DNA of 64,000 nucleotides from Neoscytalidium dimidiatum (GCA_037367355.1 CM074695.1:3968001-4032000), one strand, 5' to 3'; positions 34,931-46,559 are shown, counted from the stretch's first letter. Made by a program: numbers and translations. The notes: generated from the sequence alone by a model not told the origin.

Positions 34931-36178
34931 TTAAGGAAAGCGGATGAACACCTTGATCTCCTCGTGCTGATCGAACCTTTGATAATACTCGGGCGCGTCC
35001 TCAATCCCAATCACACTCGTCCTGATCTGATTGGCCGGGCTGGCCTTCCCGCTCGCAATCATCTCCACCGTCAGCGGCGCGTACTCGCGAGGGTTGACGA
35101 CGCCCGAATGCAGGCTCAAGCCCTTGCCGAAGAAGTCGCTCAGCGGGAAGCGGATGTCCGGGTCGATCTCGCCGGCCAGGGGCGCGGCGGCGGCCGCGTT
35201 CTGCGCCAGCCACACGCCGATCTGGCCGATGCCGCCCTGCGTGCCCGTCACGGCGACCATGTTGCGGGTGACGATGCTGGGCTCGAGCTCGCCGGCGGCG
35301 TTGACGGCCTCCATGCCGACGCAGTCGACCGCGCGCCGCACGCCGCCGGGCTCGCGCGCCAGGAGCTCCCGCACCGGATCCGTCGTGTTGAAGTTGATGG
35401 GGATGGCGCCGATGGAGGCGGCGCGCTTGAGCCGCATCGGCGTGCGGTCGATCGAGTAAACGCGCGAGGCGCCGCGGAGGATGGCGGAGTAGGCGGCTAG
35501 CAGGCCGACGGGCCCGGCGCCGAAGACGGCGACGGTGTCGCCTGGCTCGAAGCCGGAAAAGTCGAGGACAGCCCAGGCGGTTGCGAAGATGTCGGAGACG
35601 GTGAGGTAGTCTTGCTCGATGGTCTGGTTGGTCGTGTTGCGCGTGATGGGGACTGGGATGAGGTTCATTTCTGCGTGTGGCACGCGGACATACTCGGCTG
35701 CAAAGTGATATCGTTGTAAGTAAGGGGATCCTCAACCGCGAGGCTTGGACAAGCACGGGAAAGGCTGAAAAAGGTTTCCTTGCCCCTGTGGTCTACGTCC
35801 TGCGAAGAACTTACCTTGCAAGCCAGTCAGGCCTCCGCCAACACCAAAACTTTCTAAGTCCGCGGAGGGCTCGAGATCAAGATGACCGGTGCCCACGTTA
35901 TCAGGGATGACGACGTAGTCGCCGACGGCCAGCGAAGTTACGGCATCACCCAGCTCAGAGATGTAGCCGATTCCTTCGTGTCCCAAGCCCCATGGAGCAT
36001 TCTGGCCCTGGATGCCGTGATACATGTGAAGATCCGAACCGCATATAGCGGCTTGGGTGAGGCGGACGATGACATCTGTCTCGGCCGAGATGGTCGGGAT
36101 TGGGAGGTCTGTGACGTTCACTTGATAAGGGACGCCGTTGTAGACGACGCCGCGCATTGTTGTCGCATTGAGTGCCAT
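34931..36178 (-). CDS. Zinc-type (MDR family) alcohol dehydrogenase
   Basis: Two minus-strand exons, 36178-35815 and 35697-34931, joined over a 117-bp GTAAGT..GCAG intron, give 376 residues. Medium-chain dehydrogenases oxidise alcohols or reduce carbonyls with NAD(P). The catalytic zinc ligands appear as Cys46 in AAICGSDLHMYHG and His67-Glu68 in GLGHEGIGY. The Rossmann fold appears as VAVFGAGPVGLLAAYSA, followed by VYSIDRTPMRLKRAA with an acidic residue suggesting NAD(H). The four-Cys structural-zinc loop is absent; in its place is IPDNVGTGHLDLEPSADLES. The layout resembles the fungal formaldehyde-dehydrogenase-like branch of MDR enzymes, but the substrate is unknown. A TATAAAA element lies about 100 bp upstream of the ATG. 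The strong GC bias of exon 2 contrasts with the AT-rich flanks. Confidence 0.88.
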
Positions 36179-36275
36179 GTTTTGGTGGTCACTGAGCCGA
36201 ACGGATCTGATAGACTTTGATGTCTGGAATTTGGGATGATGGTGTTGGCATAGTTGATTGAGAGGCGTGTGTTTC

Positions 36276-36283
36276 TTTTATAA
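36276..36283 (-). promoter_or_regulatory. TATA box of the alcohol dehydrogenase gene
   Basis: TTTATAAAAG on the minus strand, about 100 bp upstream of the start codon. Confidence 0.55.
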
Positions 36284-36934
36284 ACTCAATGCCAGATTCG
36301 CCTTGTTGTTTTCCCGCCTCCTGTCTTAGTTGCTGGGCCCAGGTGCGCACGTATGGTGGATACATTTCGATTGAACTGCCGCATCCACCATGTCACAATT
36401 TCATCAGCCAAGAGTAGCCGTATATGCAGGAACGTCTGTCAAGATCACAAACTAAGTTCCTGCCAAGCTCAAGCGTGAGAAACATGCAATGGAGATAGGC
36501 GGCGATAAGATGAGAGCACCGGAAACTGCCCAAAGTATCTTCCAGGAAAGCTTAAGTCCGAAGATGGTCGGCTGACCGGTAAGGTGCACGTATAGGAGGG
36601 CCAGGGCTAAGAGAGTATCGGCCGAGGGCGAACTTCGGGCAATCATAGATGTAGGGGGTTGAAGGCCTGCCATACGGGGAAGGTCTATCCCAGAAAACGG
36701 TGTCAATCCTCTCTAAAATAGGAAGGGGACTTCTTGAACCCGTGTCTAACTTCAAACTAAGGCAATATTAGAACCCTTGTCATGGACCGTAGTCATACCA
36801 CCTCTGCACTACTTCGTATGCCTTCGATCAGCATCTCATGCCAGAACCTACTCTTCCTTGTCATCTCCCTTCTTTTATTTTTTTTTTTTTCATTGTTCTT
36901 CCCCTCCATCCTCATCCTGCGCAGGGGCCCGCTC
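36284..36934. other. Intergenic region upstream of the alcohol dehydrogenase gene
   Basis: Promoter DNA of the alcohol dehydrogenase plus the 3' flank of the MavL-like gene, including a T-run at about 36876-36890. No gene supported. Confidence 0.45.
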
Positions 36935-38383
36935 TCAGTTGTCCAAACCAACCACCATGACACGATCCGCAAACGGGTTGATATCCGGGTTCATCAACTC
37001 CCCAATAGTCGAATAGCAGACCGCAGCGGGATCGCTGCTCGAATCCAACTGCCCATTCCAATATTCGTTCCCAACGTACGAATTACCATCCCATGCCCAA
37101 CTCACGACGAGCAGCCTCCCCTCATCCTTCCCAACCAATTTCCTACACGGATCCGCCTGCGTGAACCTCACATCAATCCCGTTCCCCACCCCCGCCTCCT
37201 CAACCTCCCGCTTCGTCTCCTCCGGCACGTCGCCAATCCAGCCGAACTCCACGACCGCGATGTGCTCGAGAGCGAGTGCCCGCAGAGCGTCCGCGAAAGC
37301 TTCGACATACCACTTGTTCTGCGCGCGATACTTCCGCCACACGCCCAACCCCAGCCCAACCACGTGCACGACGGCCTCCCTCCCGGCCTCCCGCGCGCGC
37401 GCCTCCGCCTCCAGCAGCAGCAGGTCGAACGAGACGCGCAGCCGCGCCTTGTACATCCAGATGTCAAAATCGCCGAACGCGTAGCGCTCGGGCGGCGCAT
37501 CCTCGTCATCATCCTCCTCCACCCCCGGCAGCAGCCACCGCCGGAACAAGCGGCGCACCGCCGGATCCATTGACGCGCCGACAACGCCCTTGCCACGTGC
37601 TCCCGGCCGCCGCTTGCAGATGACGGCAGTGTCGTGCAGGGCGTCGCGGTCGAAGCGCGGGCCGACGAGGCCGGCCATGACGCCGCGGGGCTCGTGTGGG
37701 ACGCCGCGGTAGGCGGGCACGCCGGCGTTGTGGCGGTCGCCGGAGTTGAGGAAGTGCGTCGGGGCGGAGGCGCCGAGCAGCGCGGCCAGCACGATCTCGT
37801 CGTAGGACAGGTAGGCGTCGAGCGTGAGGTGGCGGTTCAGGTGCTGGGCGGCGGTGCCGACGCGGTCCCACTCGGCGCGCGCGGGGCCGAGCCAGCGGCC
37901 GTCGCGGAGGCGGGTGAGGTCGTCGCGGCCCAGGAAGCTGAGCGGGCGGTGGATGATCAGGCGGGAGGCGAGCTGCGGCCAGGTCAAGGTGGCGTAGAGG
38001 CGTTGTTCGTGGGTGGAGCCGTGGGCGCGCTTGTGCGTGAGGAAGCCGGAGAGGAGGGCTGGCATGCGTGGGTGGAGGATCACGCGAGTGGAGAGCGCGT
38101 CTTGTGCGATTTGGGCGGGTGGGAAGTTTGCGATGCGGTTGGTTGAGACGGGGAAGACGCCTTGGAATTTGGAGGGCGGGAGGAAGTCTAGCGGGGGTGG
38201 TAGCTCACCGGCGGACGGTGGCCGCGGTGGGAACTTGAGAGACTTCGGATCTGGTACGAGATTATCGGATGTGAGTTCTGGACGCGATGGGCCGCTGTCT
38301 GAAGCATCTGTATGCGGTTTTGATGTGTTCGTTCGAGTCGCTGGTGCGCCGGGAGAGCCCTCCACATCCGTCTTTGGAGCCAT
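36935..38383 (-). CDS. MavL-like (DUF4804) family protein, putative ADP-ribosyl hydrolase fold
   Basis: A single exon of 482 residues. The first 70 residues are Pro/Ser/Thr-rich and probably disordered. The body contains RVILHPRMPALLSGFLTHKR, LTLDAYLSYDEIVLAALLG, TAVICKRRPG and YKARLRVSFDLLLLEAEAR. The C-terminal quarter is the most telling: VVHVVGLGLGVWR, then LLVVSWAWDGNSYVGNEYW (about residues 424-442), then DPAAVCYSTIGELMNP (451-466). I associate this pattern with the DUF4804 family, renamed after Legionella MavL, whose macrodomain-related fold hydrolyses ADP-ribose modifications. That link comes from memory of the family motif. If correct, this is a cytosolic or nuclear enzyme of unknown target. 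GC content is high and single-exon structure is unusual among the neighbours. Being a divergent relative without activity is possible. Confidence 0.6.
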   Translation of the reverse strand: MAPKTDVEGSPGAPATRTNTSKPHTDASDSGPSRPELTSDNLVPDPKSLKFPPRPPSAGELPPPLDFLPPSKFQGVFPVSTNRIANFPPAQIAQDALSTRVILHPRMPALLSGFLTHKRAHGSTHEQRLYATLTWPQLASRLIIHRPLSFLGRDDLTRLRDGRWLGPARAEWDRVGTAAQHLNRHLTLDAYLSYDEIVLAALLGASAPTHFLNSGDRHNAGVPAYRGVPHEPRGVMAGLVGPRFDRDALHDTAVICKRRPGARGKGVVGASMDPAVRRLFRRWLLPGVEEDDDEDAPPERYAFGDFDIWMYKARLRVSFDLLLLEAEARAREAGREAVVHVVGLGLGVWRKYRAQNKWYVEAFADALRALALEHIAVVEFGWIGDVPEETKREVEEAGVGNGIDVRFTQADPCRKLVGKDEGRLLVVSWAWDGNSYVGNEYWNGQLDSSSDPAAVCYSTIGELMNPDINPFADRVMVVGLDN

Positions 38384-41300
38384 TATGGGATGCTTGATCT
38401 CTAGACGAGCGCTTTTGTGGGTAGTGGAAATGGAGAGAAAAGGTAATTTGTAAACCTTTTGTTAATTGCTGATTTGTTTGAGTGCACCGTTGGAATACAG
38501 TGTCGTCGACGTAAAGAGCGAAGCAGGTCCTTTGTGTTCCGCACTCGATTCAGCGTTCTCCACTTCTCGAAACGACTATGATAGTATTTCTTTGGAGTCA
38601 GAATGGAAGAAGCAAAGAGTCTGAAGTGCAAAATGCGGCTTTAAACACCGCTGAGGTACAGTCGGGTGTCGTTGCCTGGGAAGGATCATGCGTCAGCCAC
38701 AACTGACTAACGAAATCGAGCTAGCATATCGAGGCGGTGTTGAATTGGCACCTGCAAGTGTGTCAAGAGCCTTACTTCCGTCGAATCTACCACCGGCGAA
38801 TTGGGGAATTGCAGATCTGAGAGTGAGGAGGAATGCGATTATGTGAATGTATATATTTGACTCTCTTGACGGCCTTAAAGAGTGCGAGGCTTGCATAAGT
38901 ATCGGTTGTGTGATTTTGCCACAATAGATTGATTGCCTCCTACTCTCCAAGCGTTATTTCGAGCATACTGGTAGATGAGGAGACCACATACAGAAAGTGG
39001 AGGTAAGGAGTAGAGGTAAGCTTTTGCAATCAGACTACTTTCAGACAAGAATGACGTCATTCTTCGTGTCCAATCAGAGAGAGGTATAGAACCATGTTAC
39101 GCATCAGAGCTCTTTGTGCATCAAGCACTGCTCAGAAAGTCACGAGCTTCTGTCTAAAGCTGCGGTCCGAGATTGGAATAATGGCAAGAAGCCGCCGAGA
39201 ATGCGCTAGTGACCGGGTCGGCTCGCCCGTGGCTCACGTCTGGGTTGACTGTGATATTAAGAGATCTATACCGGCTGCACACTCTGTGACTGTTTGTAGT
39301 TCTACTATTTGCTGAATTTTGTGTGTCCCTACCTGGTAATTGCAATATTATGGGAACGGCCAAAATCTCCGCAAACCACATGATAGCCTTCCCGGTCGTC
39401 ACGATAGCGTCGACTCCTAGCATGAATCCGCAGCGCAAAAGCTTTTAGTCTATCCAACCCATCCAGAGGCTACCACTTACTTCAGAAGTAATTGGCGTGC
39501 TCTCTATCGAAGGAAGAGCAGAAATCAGATATTGTTCGTTGGGCACTCTTAGGTTATTTGTAGGGCAAAGGTATTAGCTGCGGGGACAGGGATGAGGGAG
39601 GCGAGGAAGGAGAAGAGATATGCGTTTGTTAGATTTCCCCTTTAGCTCTTCGCATTATGCTTTGACGGCGATGAATTTTCGGTCCTTTATTTTTCTTCTT
39701 TCTTTCATGTAGTTTTGATACAGCAGTAGCACTGCTGATGCTCTTCTTGCTTTCCAAGGCCGTTGGCTTCGGTCCGTGGCGGAGGTGCTTCGCTTCGGCG
39801 AGCGAGGGCGTGCTGTGCGACCGCGGACTCCCGTGCGCGGGGATGTCAGAAGATCGGTGCGGAGTGCTTGCTGCCGGTGGTGCGGATGCCGGACGGCGCC
39901 GTCGGTGGCGACGAGCTTCTGGAGAGGCAGGCCAAAGGGGTGTTCAGGCCCGGTATCGATGTCGCGGACGTGGGGGGAGGCTGGCGAGTGAGGGAGTTTT
40001 GAATTTGTATTTTTCTTTCGTGCCTTGTGGGTATAATGGTTGCTCTCGGTACCGATTGGGAGCTCCCTTGGCGTTCACTCATGTTTGTGGCTAAGGGATG
40101 GAGAGGCAGCAGGGTTACTGGTAATGCCGGAGGGAAGATGCCGCGTAGTGGAATGGCCCGTCGTGCCAGCGGCGGGTACGGTTGGATCGATCGTTCTTTT
40201 AGTTCTTTGAGGGTATAGAGATCGAAATATTAATGGATATCCCGAACACTGTTCCGATAGCAGCAGCGTGTCCTGCAGGAGGATGATTGCTTAAGTTGCG
40301 ACGTGGAGCCCAGTACGCTTCGTTTGTTGAATGGACGAGGCCATGCACTGTGAGCGGGATGTGCCTCGGGGTTGATCTGCGAACCGCTCAGCAGCAGGCA
40401 ACCATCGCAGAAAGGTGGAATGATGTGAAAGGCAGGAGACGGGATGGAAAATGGTGCAGTTTAGGCCGGGAGACAGACATGCTGAGAGATCCCCGGGAAT
40501 AAGTCGCCCGACTCTTGCATGAATTACTTCCATGGGCCTGCTTAGCGAAGCACCGCAAATCACGCAGGATCTATGCGAGCCAACGTGGCCGTGCTGATCG
40601 ATGCATAGCTGACCGCATAGTCTTCACGGGTGTACCAATGCTTCCCTGACAGTCTCACATGGGGAAACTTCCGAATCCGCGGCCATCGGTTCTTGTAGTC
40701 CCTTCCTTAATAGAGTGAGGTCTTGGTGTCTGCGTGGACAGGGTGAGAAGGGCCGCGGAAGCAACTTGACTTCTTCCGAGTGGTACAGATGCAGAAGGGG
40801 TCTGCTTGAGCTGCCGCTGCGCATGTTGAGCTCAAGGGGGTTTGAGATATACTGGAAAAGATCGCCCTTCGATTTCGGAGCTGAGCAGAGATGGCTGGGC
40901 ATAATGGGCCAAAACGTGCTTTGGCCATGGAGATCTGTATGGTCGATTTGGTCCGCATTGAAGCGCTTCCGGCGCGCTATCCAATGTTCAGCTGCGCTCC
41001 GATGCGCTCGTGGTGTAGCACGGCAGGAAGAGTGTCTGGCTGGCCGCCTGAGAAGCTATCGATTCAAAGTTAATGAATGTGAGCTCTCATTATCACGCGG
41101 CAATGCGGGTCCAATCGAGTTAGCGGACCAATGGGCTGTATTTTTCAATTGCAGCCGCGGCGCAAGCATGCTGAGGTACGTTCGTAAACGCGCGGCTCCG
41201 TGTCTCTCGATGCAAAATGGCCCTGTAAATGGCATTTAGATCACTGCCTGACAGGGAGCGAGCTCGTCTTACTGACTCGGATGAAGACTGCCTCAATTGA

Positions 41301-42540
41301 GGATGAGATTCCCGTTCAGTTTTCCTCTCTTTCTTGCAGAAGTGGCACCCAATCAAGCCCCTCATCGCACTTGCTCTCTATTGTTTTAGCTGCAGTGAAA
41401 CGTTCGAAATCACATCTATGATGATTGCATAGTGTCGACTGAGCCCAGCCGTATCGGTTGTATTGATCTTCACGGAAAACTTAGTTCGAATCTTGATCAG
41501 CGAGCATCAGCAAATCATAGTAATCTGCCTCACGAAGTTTCCATGGTATCCCCAACCAGACTGGAAGCTGTGTTCCAAGCCCGTAGAGTGTTGTAACAGG
41601 AACCAGGTATGCTTATCCACACCAAATGTTAGATGGATCTCGTGTCACTGCCCCGGTCCGCTGCCAAGCGCAATGGAGACCCTTCGGGAGAAGAATACGT
41701 AAGTCCACAGCTGACGTTGTGTGACTCGAGAAAAGCCAGATATGAAAAAGAAAAAAACAGTCTGATCTGCACGTGTCAGGTAGCTGTCCCGCTTTTCGCT
41801 CTCTCAACCCCTATTTGTCGTCCCTGCCTATAAGATCAGTCACGGCTAGAATAAATTCGCGGGGCGGCGAGTTGTGGCCTACTTACACTATCACGATCAA
41901 CTATCTTCTCATCCCTAAGTCTGTATATCTAGCTGGCTCCAATTTGTGATAATTTGACGTTTTCTAATGTCCTTCGAAAAAGATGTGGGAGTTTCTCTGC
42001 TGCTTGACCAGGGTGTAGTTGCGTGGATAGCGCGCCGTTCAGATGCCGTGTAACATGAACCGAAGCGGGGAGCATCCAGGCCCGGGAAACCTTGCTTGTC
42101 CAATCAGCTGGAGGATGCAATAACTGCTACATGGATCACACTGCCCGGAGGGGCCTCGGCGACATAAGTAGCGCCTTAGAGGACACTCGCCTGACTTTCA
42201 CCGTTGGTCGCTCATGGGTCTCAGAATTGTAGAATAGGATATACGACTGCTCGAGGAGGGTTTTGCTGAGCTTGCAAGATTGACTTGTTCCTCCACCCAT
42301 GCGGCACGGTTGCATCCGAACGATCAAGCCACGGCTTGGATCTGCGGGGACTATGTGGAGCATACTGCGGAGCATGACATGAAGAAGGGGTGCATACGAC
42401 GTAAGCCCGGGATTCTGGTCATTGGTGCATCAAGGTGGTAGTAATTTGATAAAGCGATTGAAGTTGTGTACGCTATGCAATCATCGGGCCAGGGATTCCG
42501 CAGAACCATCCTAAACAGCCCTCAGCTCTTGCTGCTCTCA
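38384..42540. other. Gene-poor region between MavL-like and glyoxalase-like genes
   Basis: No gene that I can fully support. On the minus strand, two exon-like pieces join in phase at 39530-39480 and 39437-39349 (GTAAGT..AAAAG intron) and would encode SALPSIESTPITSE followed by a hydrophobic MLGVDAIVTTGKAIMWFAEI segment; I could not find a start or a continuation. A further hydrophobic frame lies at 38875-39060. These may be remnants of a membrane protein gene. Confidence 0.4.
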
Positions 42541-43440
42541 TCAAGGACCAGTGCTCTCCGCCCTCGTAAAGGAGATGTCAATCTGCCCCTCTCCATGCAG
42601 GCCAACCTTTTCGCTGATTGGGCCCGGGACCCGGGCTTCACCGCTAGACTCGACAGCCAGCTCGATCTTGATTTCTGCATCGACGCCGTGTGTTGGTTCG
42701 CGGTCGCTTGACGGCCAGGCAGAGATCCTTGCAATCGGACCAGCATCCAGTGGCCGGGGGACGTTGATGGTCCATGCCCAGCCGTCCTTGTTGGCGCCAT
42801 CCGCTGTTGGCTTTCCTGACGCGGCTAAGATTGCCTCGTAAGCGCCCCGAAGAGGCGCGCTCACGGGTGTGTGGATAGCAAGATTACTGATACCGATGGC
42901 GCCACTGGGGTGATCCAGACCCCGGGGATCAGCTGGGACTCTCTGCTGCCTGGGAGTGACGTCGTGGCACCAGAATGGTGCCAGGCCTCTCTTAGCGCCT
43001 TCAGGAAATGTCACGAACCAGGCAATCTCCTGTCCGTCGGGCTTCTGTCGTCCGCCGCGGCGCGGCTGCGCGTAGGCCAGATCAGCCAAGGGTCCGCCCT
43101 TTTGCTTGCTTCTCCACTCGTCCAAGCGAGCCGCGACGCCGCTGACATGGTCTACGGTAGCAGAGGTGAGGGCCCAATCAATCACGCCGTATCGCTTATC
43201 GCCCCACCAATGGCCGTCTTTGTTGGCAGCATCATCATCGACGAAGGCGATGAGTTCGATGTAGGTACCATCTCGAAAGATGATCAGTCTGTTCTCGGTC
43301 TTTCCGTCAGCGTGACGACCGCCCGGCGAAAGGGTGAAGTTGGAGGTGATCCAGGGTGGGGGGTCGAGCAGCTCGCGATAGGAGAGCAGGACGACGATAT
43401 GATCGAGCTGCGCAGATTGGGTAGACTGCTGTTCAACCAT
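42541..43440 (-). CDS. Glyoxalase-like domain protein
   Basis: A single exon of 299 residues. The start QLDHIVVLLSYRELLDPP, then FTLSPGGRHADGKTENRLIIFRDG and YIELIAF, is the usual opening of glyoxalase-like (Glyoxalase_3, VOC superfamily) proteins of fungi and bacteria: a beta strand with a metal-ligand His (LDHIV), a Gly-rich HADG segment and the paired Glu strand (TYIELIAF). The middle holds HWWGDKRYGVIDWALTS and the second half repeats the fold loosely (GAIGISNLAIHTP). VOC proteins include isomerases, dioxygenases and resistance proteins, so the reaction cannot be named. The C-terminus (GEGQIDISFT) is complete. A TATATAAG element lies about 185 bp upstream. No neighbour suggests a pathway. 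Confidence 0.78.
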   Translation of the reverse strand: MVEQQSTQSAQLDHIVVLLSYRELLDPPPWITSNFTLSPGGRHADGKTENRLIIFRDGTYIELIAFVDDDAANKDGHWWGDKRYGVIDWALTSATVDHVSGVAARLDEWRSKQKGGPLADLAYAQPRRGGRQKPDGQEIAWFVTFPEGAKRGLAPFWCHDVTPRQQRVPADPRGLDHPSGAIGISNLAIHTPVSAPLRGAYEAILAASGKPTADGANKDGWAWTINVPRPLDAGPIARISAWPSSDREPTHGVDAEIKIELAVESSGEARVPGPISEKVGLHGEGQIDISFTRAESTGP

Positions 43441-44968
43441 CTTGTCGAGGTTCAGAATGCGTTGCGGTGGTCAGAGAAGAGAGAAGAGCAATGTGCGTTT
43501 GTTGCTGTTGTGCCATTGAGTCACGGCGCACGCCATCGCCATTTCGGCAGGGCATGTGGGGTATGGCAGGCCCTTCTTTTCTTCACGAGCCTTTCACGTG
43601 TCCGCACGCCATATTTCCTCCTGTGTATATAAGACTCGGGACGCGCTCTTTTCGGGTTTTGGAATCCAGCGGCAACGTCTTCCACACCCTCTTGCGTACA
43701 GAAAGCCGTGGAACTGTTCTGGGCGCTGGATGATGAGAAGATACGCGCGACTGAGATAGAGAATGCGTTGCAGGTCGCATTGCTTGCTTCACCGCGCTGC
43801 AGAACCCTTACTACTCATACGGGAAGGCGCTTACCCACAGCCTTGTAAAGTCGTGTGATTACTCCGGTATCCATGCAACGTCAATCAGCGGCCACTGCGC
43901 GACTCGGATCAAAGCCCGTTGGCCGTTGTGCTTCGCCCCAGCCCGTGACATGGCTGCACAGCAGCTCTTCCAAGTCATTCCCATAACTGGAGCCCCTTGC
44001 TGGCAGAGTCTGAAAATAGATCCGCAACATTATCACAGCACTGAAGGCTGAGGAGTATACCGTCGCCCACGAGACTCGCCAGATATGCAAGGGCGCACTA
44101 TCTCCAAGGCTGGTGTAAGCACAGTTCGTCGACGTAACACCAGCCACCGATAGCGTCGACAAAGGCAAGCGTGAAACTTGGATGCGTGCAATATGGATCG
44201 AGCCAAGCGGTTATCGTTCTGAGCAACACGGCCCGGTTAGTACTCAGTTGGCAATGAAGCGGGAAGAAGACAGCATGCATGAATGTTTATAGAAACGATA
44301 ATTCTCGTAAACAGACTCCGGCTAGCAAGATGCGCGTTCGAATCGAGGTTCAGGGATACCATGCTCAAGGGCCGGACCGATCCTAACGAAGTCCTGCGCC
44401 CAAGGTGCTGTCCATTGTTATTGAAAGACGCGTGTGCTTACGTCTATGGGGCTTTGCCGATTAGCGGAATGGGCGATGATCCAGGGACTCCTGAAAGGAT
44501 TACATGCAGCACCGACAGTGCATCATTGATTTCGGGCAAGCCTGCGTGCGGGTCTGATGCTCGAATTAAACCGAAGAGGAAAGCAGACGATAAAGAGCGA
44601 CTGATGAGCAAGGATGCGTGGGCACGAATCTGTCATTTTCTATCGCGCACTCTCAGTACGGAACGGGCGGGGAGCCATGTAGGCGGGATGATGATGCTGC
44701 ATGTGGAAACAAAACCGAGGACTGTATTCACCCTGCGGTTGTGGGTTAATGTCAGGAACGGATGAGAGCGGACCTAGCGTTCCCGCCGCCAGGCGCCAGC
44801 TCAAAAGCCGAACGTGTGACGGAGCCGCAGCCGTCTCCGCGGTTGCCGACGACATCTCATCACTGCGCCGTACGCCTAACCCTCCAGCAACCCCAACACC
44901 ACGCGCCAAGGGCGCCGCCAGACATTCGCCGCGCGTCTACCTAATTACTAGCTCGTTGTCGCATCAAC
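43441..44968. other. Divergent intergenic region between glyoxalase-like and LisH/WD40 genes
   Basis: A TATATAAG element sits at 43626-43632 (usable by the minus-strand glyoxalase-like gene). Short open frames at 43881-44280 (minus) and 44283-44765 (plus) have no recognisable content. No gene supported. Confidence 0.45.
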
Positions 44969-46559
44969 ATGACAATTCCCCAGCCCGCCATCCTGGTGGC
45001 TCGATTCCTGCGAACAAACAACTACTCAAATGTCGCACCCCGCTTCTGCCGCTGAGCCCAACCATCCGCTGACCGGCACCTCGCAAGCAGACTCTGGCCG
45101 CTTTTCTCCAAGAGGCAGATCTTCCTCCCGATACAGGATCTATATCGAAAGGCGACCTTACCATTGAGCAAGTCCTGCGTGAGAAGGAAAGCTTTGATCT
45201 TACCGTCAATTTTGAAAAGCTAGGACTCGACGACGCGGAAAGACGATGGCGCATCCCAGGTGCTTCTCTTTGCCTTGTTCCAGTTGAGCATGTAGTACTG
45301 ACTTGTTGCAAGCTCCATCTATTCCTTCTGAGCTGAAGACGCTGCCGGCTGCCTCTAACATCCTGAACACCTCCGTCGAGCTCCTCACTTTGTCCGACGA
45401 CCGAGTAGAGCCATTCATACTTTCCACAACTGCCGACCGCCGATTACACATTGTCTCTGCTCGTGATGATGGGTTGGAGCTCCACCGCTCCCTTTCTCAG
45501 GCGCAGGACTCGCCAATCCTGTCATATTGTGTTATCGGTAACAGGTATATCCTCATGTCGAGTATGTCGGGAAAGACTGCGCTCTACGATTATCTCGCAG
45601 ATGCAGTCATAAGTGAGCGGCGAGACCACTCCAAGTATGCTGTCAAGGTCATCAGCCATGAGCAACCTGGAGGTACTTGGGTAGCAAGTGCGGGATGGGA
45701 CGCAAAAGTCTTCGTATACTTTCTCAGGAGCACCCCGAACGGTCAACCTGAGCTAGGAGCCCCCGTGTCCGCGTTGACGCTCGCTACGAATCCAGAAGCC
45801 ATCATATTCATCGAGCATCCCGAAACTGCAAATCCGTTGCTCCTGCTGACGCGAAGGGACTCCACATTCCTCCATTATTATGCACTGCCTAACCTGCCAA
45901 CTGAAGTAACAGGCGCACCGGCATCGCTGCATATGCTTGGGAAGCAGAACCTGGCACCATCGTCCAACGCATGGGTTGCCTTCACGCCTTCGAGTATCTC
46001 CCTCTGTCCAACGGATCCTTCTCTTCTGGCGGTCGCGACTTCTGCTGTTCCGCATATGAAGCTTCTTCTCGTTCGTCTGCTCATACCACCGGCCGGTGGT
46101 GCCGAAATTGGCTCTGAAGACTCGGCTAGCACGCTGGCATCTTCGGACAACGTGGCAGCCCAGATGCCAGCTAATCAGAGCCAATTCATCTCCTTGAATC
46201 AAGCGACACAAGCTCGGGCAGCGTTGGCGGTGCAAGAGCGTGAGCTTGCGGCTATTCTTATCCAATGCAGTACCCTTGCGCCGCAGACGGCATATTCCAC
46301 TCCGGCGCTGGCATGGCGGCCTGATGGCAGTGGTGTGTGGGTGAACAGCGATGACGGGGTGGTCCGCGGAATAGAGGCTAGCACAGGCAAAATCATTGCC
46401 AGCTTGAAAGGACATGAGGCGGCGTCGAAAGTGCGCTGCGTTTGGGCTGGAAGCGTCAGGCGATTGGGCGAGAATGTCGACGAGTGGATGCTCAGCGGCG
46501 GCTTCGACCAGAAGCTGATCATCTGGCGAGTCCAGCCAGCCGAGGCTGGATCTTCGTAG
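44969..46559 (+). CDS. LisH-domain WD40-repeat protein
   Basis: Three exons, 44969-45031, 45091-45259 and 45313-46559, keep phase (0, then 1) and give 492 residues. The first exon encodes only 21 residues but completes a LisH dimerisation motif across the first intron: ILVARFLRTNNYSN then TLAAFLQEADLPP. The WD40 part contains ELLTLSDDRVEPFILSTTADRRLHIV, GTWVASAGWDAKVFVYFL, PALAWRPDGSGVWVNSDDGVV and a final DEWMLSGGFDQKLIIWRV. LisH plus WD40 is the layout of adaptor proteins in ubiquitin ligase, splicing and dynein-regulating complexes; I cannot place this one in a named family. The short first exon is easy to miss, and models starting at the in-frame position 45303 would lose the LisH. The first donor (GTCGCA) is weak, but frame and motif continuity support it. 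Confidence 0.8.

Noticed and set aside
43881..44765. Short open frames between the glyoxalase-like and LisH/WD40 genes
   Set aside because: No recognisable domain and no phase-consistent exon chain.
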